A stretch of DNA of 64,000 nucleotides. Source: Linepithema humile. Lineage: Eukaryota; Arthropoda; Insecta; Hymenoptera; Formicidae. The stretch is taken from assembly GCF_040581485.1 (NCBI RefSeq), contig NC_090135.1:6627001-6691000 (forward strand). The letters run 5' to 3'. Positions 21,068 through 32,400 of the stretch are shown piece by piece. The translations under genes and the position numbers were made by a program. The notes under the pieces were generated by a model. It worked only from the letters and a program-made list of their open reading frames with translations, ran no database searches and was not told where the DNA came from. Each line of letters opens with the position of its first letter. Positions within the stretch are counted from its first letter, which is position 1.

Positions 21068-24000
21068 CTATTTTATAGTATTTTCTAACGGCATTTGGCG
21101 ATGCTTTTTAACTTCTTCCTTCAATAACGCAATTGTTTCTTCTAATTCTTGAATCGTATTATTTTTATCGTGAAGATCTTTTTCTAAACCTACAACCGTA
21201 TTTTTCAATTCAGTTATTAACATATCTTTATCATCCTTTAAATCCTGCAGAAGTTGATTTGTCGATGGCCGTTCAGCGGGATCTTCTTGTATCATTTGCG
21301 TGATTATTTGTGCCTAAACGACCAAAGTTTATTAAAATGTACCTAAATATAACATAAAATGTTTTAAAACTTACCCATTTACGTCGCTCTTTGGTAAGAG
21401 TTTCTATGTTACCACATTTTAAGCAGCTAATTATAGAACTCAATTCCATCAGAGTTTGTGTTGGAATTGAAAGCTCCGTGAGGACAATTCCTACACTGTA
21501 GACATCACTCTGCAAGTAAAAAAATTTTTAATTAAAATGTAAATATATTGAAATATATTTTTATACTTATCAAAAAATTTTTTTCTTTTTTCTCTTCTAA
21601 TTACCTTTGGATCACACATTCCCTGCAGTTGTTCTGGTGCTGCATACATATGAGTACCAATTATAGAGTGATGGTTTTTTCGTTGTGGACAAGCTAAACC
21701 GAAATCGCCTAGTTGAATTTGAAGTTGACCAGATGTCGAAATAAATATATTACTCGGCTGTAACATAAAATGTATGTCATATTTCAGAAAAGTGCATTAT
21801 TCTACAAACATTAATATGTAAATATTTACTTTTATATCATGATGTACGATTTTTTGAGAGTGAATATAATCAATTCCAAGAAGAATTTGTTGCAACACCG
21901 CTCTAATTATTGCATGGGGTGTTGTATTTATTCTACAGCGCATCCACTCTTCAAGTGTTTGTTCGCACAGGGCCATTTGGATGTACAAAGTTATGTACTG
22001 TCCATTCTATATACAATACAAAACCAATATGAAGATGTGTGTATGTGTGCGTGTGTGTAAATACATTGTAGGACATATAATTTTTATTTAAACGTCTTAC
22101 ATGATTTGTATTGGCTTAATAATGTATAAGCAATTGATTTCATATTTGTTAATCAACAAATCATCCTACTCACCCCATTGGAGGTGCCTCCATTATATGC
22201 GCATAGTTCTTGATGACCGTTGGACTCTTCATAGGAACTACTACGATCCTCTTCAGGAGAATCAGTATTATCTTCAATTGTTATATCTAAATTTTCATTA
22301 TTTTCACTATTTCTAAAAGATACTACGTCTGAATCAGTTTCTTCGCTATCTTTTTGTGTACTTTCCTTATTTATTCGTTTTCCTATAATATTAGTTGATG
22401 AATTGAGCTCGTCAAATCTTTCATTAACATCAAAACTAGTGGCTATAAGGTCACGAACACTGCTATCCACCTCACTTTGCTGTTCGATTTCCGCGTTGAT
22501 ATACATACCGATTGTGTGATTTTCTTTATCAAATAATATATCTTGCCTGTCACTGTATCTGTTACTATGTGAATCTTTAATAGATTGTGAATTGCACGAT
22601 TTGGACTCTTGCGTGCAATTTGACGCACGTGATTTATATGAGCTGCGATTTGTGGACGGTACATTCGAAACAAATAATGGCAGGAATGTCGTTTCAATCC
22701 AAGCTGCTTTGTAAGGTACAATATTGGGATGATTTAATTTAGCCAATGTTTTCACTTCATTTAAATACTGCTCTATGGTCTCCATACACTTAGAGGATAC
22801 CATTATTTTTTTTATTGCATATTCAGTACCATCGAGACGATGCAACGCTCTAAAAACTTTACCGAAACCTCCGCCAGCAATAAAATTCAATTCGCGAAAT
22901 TCCCGATGATAACGGGATAATTCCGACACTAGGGCTCTGCGAATAAAAATAATATTTTAATGTTGTTACAATGTTATATGTACAAAAATTTGTAACAAAC
23001 ACGCTACAATACCTGGGTATTTGCAATGTACTTTCACTTCCAGTTACATTGCGTGCGATTGTGACAAGACGGTAAAGGGCACGTTGATAATGTCCCCTTA
23101 CTACATCCAATTCCATCATATTATAGGAATCATCAATTAATTGTGATTCGTGCAGTTTATCACAGATAGCTGTTGGTATAAATATATTAAATATATTCAA
23201 TATATTATTAATTATAATTATATTATTAATATATAAATATATTTTTGATATTTTAATATATTCTTAAGAGATATTTCAATAAATATATCACAATAAATAT
23301 ATCAATTTATATAAATATTTCTATAAAATATAGTTCTACAATAATAAGTAATGAAACAAACTCTCATAGATTACCATAGTATAATTTATTTCTGCGTATT
23401 TTATCAGACTCAAATATGGTACACAATTGTTGTATGAGTGATCCTATTAAAACACTAGAAGGAGCACATCGTTGTGCAATTTGTCCACTGGTCTCAGTTT
23501 TACTAATATTATTTAGACAAAGCGTTGATATAGTGTTATTACCGAATCCTATATAAGATCAAGAGTAATTTTCAAATTGTAGCTTCTTTCTTTATATTCT
23601 ATTCTATTCTATTTTTACAAAATTATAAAGATTTTTCTATATGTAACATTTGACCGATTAATATCTTTTCAACATGGAGAAAGAATCTAAAACTTTACAA
23701 GATATTGTGGAGATAATCTCAGTTTTTAAATTTTATTTCATTGTTATTTATCAAATCTATAGACAACTCTCCTTCTTTGCTTTGCAATCGATCAAATGTA
23801 CTGAAAACAATCTAATCTAGGGACCCAAACGTTTGCTACTTTAATATAATTCACTGAAATATTCTAAGCACAATTTTAAGCACAAACAACATGCATAGTT
23901 CTTTATCCCATTCTTATAATATCATTTGTTTTAAAGCTTTTTGGTCCATACTAATCTTTAATATATGAGACATTGATTTTGAAAGTGGTGTAAGTCCAAT

Positions 24001-24606
24001 TAAAAAAAAATCGATATATTTTTGAATAAACTAAAAAATATATTTAATATTTTGTGGACATAAAAAAGTGGACTTACATTTTAAAAGTAAATGGCTCATA
24101 TATGATGCAACAATGCAAAATAAAAAATATAATAGAAAAATTTAATACAGTGTATTAATATACAATGTAATATAATGTATAAATTTAATACAATGTATTA
24201 TAAACGCATGTTTATAATACATAGACGTGTTTAAAAGATCTTTTTGTTTTTAATGTTCAAACGAATTATTCGCTTTAGAAAAGGTTTTGTTTCAAAAACA
24301 TCGAACATTATTAATATATTGTGCAATCCTTTCTTCTCTAAAAATGTGTTTTTTGTATTTTCGCAGAAAAATAAACATTTTAAAATACTTTCTAAAGAGA
24401 ATAATTTAAATATAAGCATGTGTATTAAAGAATGTTATTCACAGATGGTTCAAAAAAGGCGCGAGACATGATATTGATGTGAGGTTACCTTCGTCAAATG
24501 TTGTTACAGTTGATAGAGAGTTCCAAGGATGATTCTCCTCCTCCATATTTTCTGTTTTTTCGCAATCGATAGATTCCAAATTTTCTTTTCTGTGTACTTG
24601 TTCCAT
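21068..24606 (-). CDS. HRI/EIF2AK1-type eIF2-alpha kinase, complete
   Basis: Exons (high to low): 24606-24489, 23548-23375, 23169-23013, 22936-22174, 22006-21830, 21757-21605, 21509-21375, 21313-21068; 1923 nt, 640 aa, all in phase. The N-terminal region has SLIQQLCTIFESD and CDKLHESQLIDDSYNMMELD, matching the HRI N-terminal domain. There is no signal peptide or lumenal domain, which excludes PERK, and no RWD or HisRS-like part, which excludes GCN2. Kinase motifs are IAGGGFGKVFRA, YAIKKI, a ~140-residue acidic Ser-rich insert, YIQMALCEQTLEEW, VHHDIKPSNIF, GDFGLACP and GTHMYAAPEQL. A C-terminal coiled coil follows (KNTVVGLEKDLHDKNNTIQE). HRI kinases phosphorylate eIF2-alpha and repress translation under haem, oxidative or mitochondrial stress. 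Odd point: the catalytic HRD motif reads HHD. Confidence 0.92.
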
Positions 24607-25218
24607 GTCGGTCCATGCGAGACCAGACTACTTGACAGCTCGATGACTTTTCTCAAACTGTAAGATTGGTTGCTATTACCTTCATACATATTCTACCGAC
24701 CTCTTCCGAAATTTTCTCTCGGCCACCCCACCTGTATAATACAGTTTTAGGCACAAGAGCAGTCATTAAAAGTCGCGAACACCGATTCAAAGCAACCCGC
24801 GACTCCTCGAATCTTAGCATTATATGAAATACAAAGCAGGTTCGAACACCCGAGAACATTCTGGAAGTTTCTTTCATCAGATACTAATCTAGTATAATGT
24901 GGTGTAAAATTTGTTGAATAAAGATGCGTTCATCAACTTTAGTCTAATTGTTGATCTCGGTAAATTCTATTCTCGAATTCTAAAGATCTATTTCAACAAA
25001 TTTGCGCAAAACAAAATAATATTTTATTTCGTACTTTTCAAATCAAAACTTATCCATGATTGATATTAGCTTCTTGACAATATTGACGATGATAACTCGT
25101 AAGCATATATGAATTCGAAATGGTTTGAAAAGAGAAAATATGTATAGATGGCAACTTTAAGGTGCCTTTTCACGCTGAGTTATTCTGTTTGAATGTTTTG
25201 TCAATTTCATCTAAGGTC
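24607..25218. promoter_or_regulatory. HRI 5' flank (divergent intergenic region, left part)
   Basis: This is host sequence upstream of the HRI start codon. A 74-aa minus-strand frame at 24653-24877 is not similar to anything I recognise and could be 5'UTR. With 26122-26412 it makes up about 900 bp of original DNA between divergently transcribed HRI and SMG6, the rest being transposons. Promoter elements are not individually recognisable. Confidence 0.4.
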
Positions 25219-25400
25219 TGTTCTTTTTAGATGAACTAGCTGCACTAGTTCAGAGTTTATCTTTTTTCCTCCACATTGGAGGGATTCAAGAAAAAATATG
25301 TAATTTGCAACATGCAACTGCATACTTTTTTTTAAAACCAATGTGTTTTTTTTATATACCAATTCATTTGTCTCATTATTTTGTGCATAAAAGTATTAAG
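25219..25400. mobile_element. remnants of the K and G foldback families
   Basis: Positions 25219-25281 repeat one arm and the loop of the 112-bp foldback element (tgttctttttagatgaacta, ending cctccacattggag). Positions 25285-25400 resemble the centre of the 754-bp foldback element in reverse (caagaaaaaatatgtaattt, then gtctcattattttgtgcata). Both are truncated, so this is a mosaic of dead fragments into or beside which the element at 25401 went. Confidence 0.6.
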
Positions 25401-26121
25401 CATTGAGTAAAAAGAAACAGGAGGGAGCGTTTGGTCTTAAAAGTGCGGACGGAAGTGACTATATAAAGTGGTCGCTCAAGATGGCCGCTCAAGAGCGCCA
25501 ATATTGAATGACTTGTTATGTTTAATTAGGAAATAATGTACAATTAAAAGAAAATAACTATAATATGCAACAATAATACCAAATTTTAATGGCGTTTTTC
25601 ATTGGGATTGCACTCGTGCAGTATTTCCATAAGAGCAATGTTAAAATCTAAAATCTAAATTTATATTAAATCCTTCGTCTTTACAAAAATTTATCCATGC
25701 ATTTCTTTGATCCGGATTTTTCGGAAACCTGTTTGTGAGTGAAAATTATTTAGTAATTATTGTGAATCTACAATTTCACAATACTATACATATAATTATA
25801 ATCTCCAAAATAAAAATCTCATTATTGTTGATAATACTAACCGATGAAACGTTATTCCATGATTTCGAGCTGCTGCTGTTATGCCACAAGCTCTACAGTA
25901 TACCATTTTGATCGTTTATTTCCATACACTGTTGCATAAAAGACTTATACACTGCATATTAATGCGTACAGCGTACGGTATGCCGCTTGCCGCTATGCTC
26001 AAGCATTCCCTCTCACTTTCAAAAAGTGGTCGCTCAAGATGGCTGCCATGACGTACATCCGTCCGCGGATTTACCTAGTCCTGGCTAGTATATGCTCCCT
26101 CCTGTTTCTTTTTACTCAATG
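25401..26121 (-). mobile_element. 721-bp THAP-bearing P-type element (family C copy C3)
   Basis: The ends CATTGAGTAAAAAGAAACAG at 25401 and its complement at 26121 are both intact, and the length matches the copies in the nest. The 8 bases outside the ends (gtattaag, gctccgct) do not match, so a target-site duplication is not visible; later deletion or recombination next to the element would explain this. It lies between the divergent HRI and SMG6 genes, about 290 bp from the SMG6 start codon. Confidence 0.82.
25641..25906 (-). pseudogene. truncated THAP-domain exons in element C3
   Basis: It has the same two-exon structure as in the nested copies: ATG at 25906, intron with GT/AG signals, stop at 25641. 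It encodes MVYCRACGITAAARNHG..., the first half of a THAP finger, and ends before the C-x2-H half. The spans are the same length (266 bp) in all three copies. Confidence 0.7.
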
Positions 26122-26412
26122 GCTCCGCTTAGACGTTGAAATAGGGAACGAGTAGTCTATACTTACTATGTCTATGCTCAATATTTAAAATTCAACCAAT
26201 TCAACGCAAAGAACAATTCTGATATCACGTGACCAAAAACTACCACAGCAGTTGGTTATTTTTGATTGAGTGCAACGTGAAAAAGCACCTTTATAGCACA
26301 GAAAACGATATACAGAACAGCATCTGATGTTTCATTTCGTTCATGGATGTCAGTGCGTGTGAAAAAAGTCTCGATACGATTGCATGCGATGCATGAGCGA
26401 TTGTATTTCAAT
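26122..26412. promoter_or_regulatory. SMG6 5' flank
   Basis: This is non-transposon DNA between the THAP-bearing element and the SMG6 start codon. It must contain the SMG6 5'UTR and core promoter if the first coding exon is transcribed from nearby. The last 60 bases carry alternating gcatgc-type motifs (gcatgcgatgcatgagcg). No TATA box is evident. Confidence 0.4.
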
Positions 26413-29400
26413 ATGGCGAACCGCGACAAAGGACGCAGAAAGTGGGGAGGATTTTCACAAGGTACTTTAACAAAAATGTTATTTTTTCACGATTGCGACG
26501 AAACGATGTCGTGCTGCCGTTGATTATATTTGCACACCTAACTCCGGACCGAATTTGTGAGCTTCCTCGCGGCTCGGATTGATGTGCAAAGTTAACCTCA
26601 CTAAACAAGCTAACCTATAACACAGCACTGTGATGTCGCGTTATTTTATGGCGTTTAACGACGCGATGATTGAATTCGGCGATCACGATGGATCTTAGCT
26701 AATAAAGTAAATTTGATATCATTGATCTCTAATGGTCTTCAATTGGATAGTATTTTTTTTCGAAGATGCACTGTGCATAGTAAATTTCAGTACTGTCAAG
26801 AATGTCAACACAAATGATTTCTTGTGCTTCCGCAAAAGTTGATATCTTGCCGTCCCGATTTTCTAACTTTGCTATACCCATTAAGTGATAAACGACTTTT
26901 GTTATATGATCCCCAAGATGCATCAAATGTGTATGTTTATTGAATTTTTCTTTATCTTCTCTTGTGTCACATTCTCATCTGTGTGTGTTTGTGTGTGTAT
27001 AATATTGCATTCAACTAAAGAATCTTTCAAAGATGTTTTATGGGGAACATTATTATGGTATTGCAGTACTGTTTTATCCATAATTATCTGTCTACGCAAA
27101 AATTAGATACATGTAAAATATTTGTTTTAATATCATTTTTATCAGAACAGATCTATCTTTGTTGCTGTATTTTTGTCATTGTACTATAGAAATAATGAAA
27201 AAAATCGATTTAAAATATATTATAACATATATACTATATATACTATATGTACAGTGTACATAATATATCGTTATTTATTTAAAAAAACATTGTTATTATA
27301 TTATATGCAACATTTACTGAAATTTCTACTGAAATGTTTTCAACAATTATTTATATGTATAATCAATAAAATAACTGTGAGATATATGTAAGATATTTGA
27401 ATAAAATAATCATGATTGTATAGAAAAAAAATTGATTACAATTTTTTTTCTATGAACTGTATTCCAAAATTAATTTTCAGAACTGATGAGTTCTAAGGTA
27501 GAGAAAGATAGAATGGCGGGGATGCGTGGCGGAGGGAATAGAGCATCCCAGGCCTTATACAGACCAGGAAGTGGCCCTTTACGTAAGTCAGGCAGATCCA
27601 GTAGCGTCACTGATGAATACGACAACGAAAACGGCGCGCAAGAAAAATCCAGATCAACCTCCATCCAAAATCGTTTGAGACAGCCACAATCCAATCGGTC
27701 CAATCAAGCACAGGATAGTCCACCTTTATCACAAATTGATAATGTAACAGAAAAACTGGACAATACCCATATTGACTATAGAAGTAGCAGCAACAATGAA
27801 TCCGTACAGAGCATTGGTCAGAATAGTAGCGGAGGAGGAAATGATCCGAAAAGGAAAAATAGAAAACCTGAGCAATTGTTGTATGTACCGAAAAAAGTAA
27901 AGGAAGCAATGGAGATGGATGGATCGAATAGGTAATTAATCAATTCTGCTTCCATTCATGTGAGATGTGAAAAATAATTATGAAATACAAATAATCTCTG
28001 TCGTAAGAGGACAATGTAACAGTACTTATTTATTACATTATTTTATAATAGCAGTTATTAATTTTTTTTTTCAGATCTCCCAGTCGCAATGTTTTGGAAC
28101 GAGAGAGAGAAGACAGTGATGATCGTGACTCCCACTCCAATCGTAGTCATAAAAGCGATCGTAACCGCCCGAGCTTTCACAGTGCGCGAGACAATAACAA
28201 TGAAGGCAGAGGTAGAGAGGACAACAGTAAACGATACTCGGGTAATCGCCGACATCGTCACGCCAACGAGAACGAGGAGCGTTGGCGATTCGATTCGCCA
28301 GTGTCGGCTAAAAACTGTGCGAATCGAAAGGACAATCTGCGCGAAGTTAGACAAGTACGTGCGAATCAAAACAATCTAATTGAATTAGAAATAATTGCGG
28401 AATTTAGAAAATATTTTTTTTTTTGCGCCTTACCAGGGCTCGGAACCTTTATCTGTGACCAACCAGAATGATTTTAATCGTACGAGAGACACGCGCAGTG
28501 TGGAACCTGCTGGACATCCGGATAAGTTTCAAGGGAAGCCACCCTCGGGCAGGCGTAACAATGGGAAAGAAAGTTTGGTGAAAAATACCAAGTTAGAATC
28601 TCTGCCACCACGATTGCAAAAGAAATATCTCATTGACAATGGATATGCGTTGCCCAGTAATAATCCGGGAACGTCCGCAGAGGAGTGTTGGAATGGTACC
28701 AGTGTTGTATTTCAGGTAGAGATCTGTCGATCAATTTTTGTCGAATATGGCGATTTGCGACTAAAGCAACACGAATTTCTCGCAGGGATCATCCAGTTAC
28801 AATTATCCACCAGCGATTCAACATTCGCAAACGATGCAAAGCTTGCCGCCATCCGGGCCTTTACCGCCACAATCTCATTGGGCGAACACCGTACCGGTGA
28901 GAGGCAGGGGAAGAGGTAGACTCAGACCCGAGGACATGGATGGTACAGCCAGTGGCGTTTTTAGACCTGTAACTCCTGAACAGTACTCCGCGCCGAGCTC
29001 AAGATCCCATACACCCAGCCAGGAGTATATGAATCGGTACGAGCAATATTTATTCGTATTTACATTTGATCTTTCGACGCAACGCGAAGTACGTAACATG
29101 TGCAAGATTGAAACGTAACAAGATTCATGGCTAACAGGTCTTACGATCGTCGCGGTAGTAACAGCACTATGTACACCAGCATGGAAAGCTTGAGCCGCGC
29201 CGATAGCGTAATGATGCCGCCGCCATCGTCCGCATCGCCCGCAACGTCGCAATCGAATTCAAATAAAGGCCACAGGTCACCCGAAAGTCATCGTAAAGGC
29301 ACACTATCACCGACCAACAATCGCAACACGTAATGAAATATTCGAGTAGTCGTTTATTTTTGTCTCTTGTATTTGTTGCACATGTTTGATAACTTAATTA

Positions 29401-32400
29401 TTATTGATCAAGGCAAAGAACTATAATCAGCAATACTCATGACCATAATTCTGGCCTGGATAAGCAGGGCAATCAATCAGCCATGAGACATAGCTTCACA
29501 AAAAGCGATTCATTTCATCCATCATCTAATACCGCATCTGAAAACTTTGTAAGTACAAATAAATAACATATCAATATACGAATAAGTTAATAAATCAATA
29601 TTTGAAGTATTCTCTCTCAATGACAAATGTGTAGAATTGTATTTTTTTTTAAATTAGGACTGGAGTGAAGAGGTTGAGTTGAACGAAAAATTAGAACAGG
29701 AGCATCTAAGCCGTAGCTCGTCTGTATTGAGTATTCGCGAGGGCGCAAATATGCCGCGAAGTCAGGCCGTAGGCGAGAGTCACAAGCGACGTAAAAAGAA
29801 AAAGCGCGATAAGCAGCGTGATACCGATCGGTAAAGATGACTGTTGTATTACTATCTTTTTGTCATCTATATTGCTAATCTTTTTTATCGATTAAAAGAC
29901 GGTATGACACGGTACGCCAAAGAATTCTTTGTTTAATGTAATTACTTTTGAAATTGTTCAAGTGCCAGTAGCAGAGACAAAGGACGAGGCAACAGTCGCG
30001 AGCGTCAAAAGAACCAGCAGAATCGAGAGAACAACAACTACAACAATCAAAAGAATAGTAATAATAACAATAACAGCAATAGGCGGTACGATCACAGGAG
30101 GCGTAGTATTATTCAACGTAGCCGGGAATCGAGTAAAGAAAGAAGTTACGGTAGCAGTTACAGAAATTTCGACGATCTCCATAGACGAAGGTATTGACTG
30201 CTTCAAAGATTGTACACAAGCGCAATTTTCAAGTGCGAATAATCTTTTATTACGAATGTTTCTTTTTCAGAACCGATAGGTACTTAGATGAAGATTGGAG
30301 AACGGGCAGAAAGATATCGATTTGCGATTCGGACGACGGAAGACAAACCCCTAAAGTTTCCTCTCACACGGCACCACTTTCCAGCGCAAATTCGAACTCA
30401 ACCGCGCATCGATCATCTCCAACGGGATACAGCAATGCTCAGCCGGGCGTTTTGATCTTGCCTAATGACGCTAATCAGTCGCCGCCCAATCAAACGATCT
30501 CAGCTTCTCAGCAAGGAGCCGGGCAACAGCAGAGAACGCTGTTCGACCCGAATAACCCGCATAAACCTATTGTTATCACCTCACCTGGAAGTAGAGCAGC
30601 TGTACAAAGGTAAAACTCTGACCGTACCCCGTTTTCTTTCGATTGATTAGCTGCAGAAACTAACAAATGGCGATTTTGTTCTTTTTAAGGGACAACGATA
30701 TGCAAGTTTCTAGCGTTCCGGTATTCCAGTCTAATACATCGTCGCATTATTCTTTCCAAAGCGCCCAACTAGACGGCATGCCACCGCCGTATATGAACGA
30801 CCAAGTCGGAAATACGAGACCTTCGTGGTATGACCCGTATTCACCCAGGTACGTGTTATTTAATTATCTATTTGTCGTTATACGATGTCTAAATATTGTT
30901 ATACGTTATGCTTTTGTATAATATAATATTGTTTGTCCCGATAGTTTTCACTCAGCAAAGAATCACTGCCTTCTCTTGGACATAGAGCGCGCCGATCTGG
31001 AATTACAATGGATATTAAGTTCCGGTGGCTTTACGTCGCGTTTGGAAAGAGTCTCATACATACGACACTTCCTTCAACTGAGCTTGAAAATCTTACTGGA
31101 GACCGATATCAAGTTCTGCCAAGCGGAGAACGTCGAGCAACACTTTTGGAAGATATTGTTTTATAATTTAATCGAGATGTTGCGAAAAGCGATGCCCAAA
31201 GAGAATTCGGAAGGACGAGAGCACTACAAGCAGATAATGTTGAATATCATTGACGAGGGCACCACTTATCTGGAAAGTTTATTGACCACTCTTGAAACTA
31301 CGTACGAATTCAAGTTGGACACATTTCTTGCGTCGTCGAGCTTACCTAAAGGTCTCGGACTTTTGGGACTGGCTTTAGTCAGCGCGCAAAAGATATTTCT
31401 GTTCTTGGGAGACTTGGCGAGATACAAGGAGCAAGCAAACGAAACGAGTAACTATGGAAAATCGAGGCAGTGAGTATTCATACTGATGTGACGTAATAAT
31501 GATGTCAAACATTCGGAATATTTAACATAACCTTTTTTTCTCCACAGATGGTATCTCAAAGCCCAGCAAATCAATCCTAAAAATGGCAGACCTTACAATC
31601 AGCTTGCCTTACTAGCGCATTATGCAGTATGTATTCATAATATTACATTTGTTGTGATGAATGTGTAACTCAACGCACATTTCTCAATGTTTACTGACCT
31701 TTCAGAGACGGAAATTGGATGCTGTATATTATTACATGCGATCTCTTATGGCGTCCAATCCGTTTCACTCTGCTAGAGAAAGTCTCATAGCGCTCTTCGA
31801 CGAAAACAGAAAGAAGGTAAGGAAACTTGTCAAATGTATCGTTAAACCGTTTGTCTTTATACTAACGTTAATAATATTTTAATTTTCTTTTGCCGCCAGT
31901 ATCTACATTATGTAAGTAAATTTTGATACTTGGTGTGAACCCTTTAGATATTCATTCATCATTCATTTATTTGGTCAAGGCTTTATTATTTGTTTGTTAT
32001 TTTATTGCTAGTTATTTGAGATTTTTATATTTTGCGTGCTTTTGAGCCTTGACATTTCGAGCCATCTGTGCACTTAAAATCTTTATATTCTCTTAACTCA
32101 TGGTGGCGAATAGCCTCTTGCACAACTACTAGTTAAGACAGTAAATATTATTCTTGCATATATTTCGCATTAACTAATAGCTATTTTTACGTCAATCGCT
32201 CGTGCGAATAATGCTTCAATCAAAGATGAAGAATGTCACAAAAAGGAAAACATACAAAAATCTAAAAATACCGAAAAAAGGTTGCTAGCTGTACTTGAAA
32301 AAAAAATTGAAACAAGAACATTTGCTAAATGATATGCATGCAGCTTTTTTGAGGCTGCCTGTTTATAAAAACCAATGTTCTCAAGTTTCCAGAAATGCTT

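Noticed and set aside
24653..24877. 74-aa minus-strand frame upstream of HRI
   Set aside because: It has no recognisable domain, lies upstream of the HRI start codon, and is at most 5'UTR.
25393..26129. 8-bp target-site duplication around the THAP-bearing element C3
   Set aside because: The flanks gtattaag and gctccgct do not match, so no duplication is claimed there.
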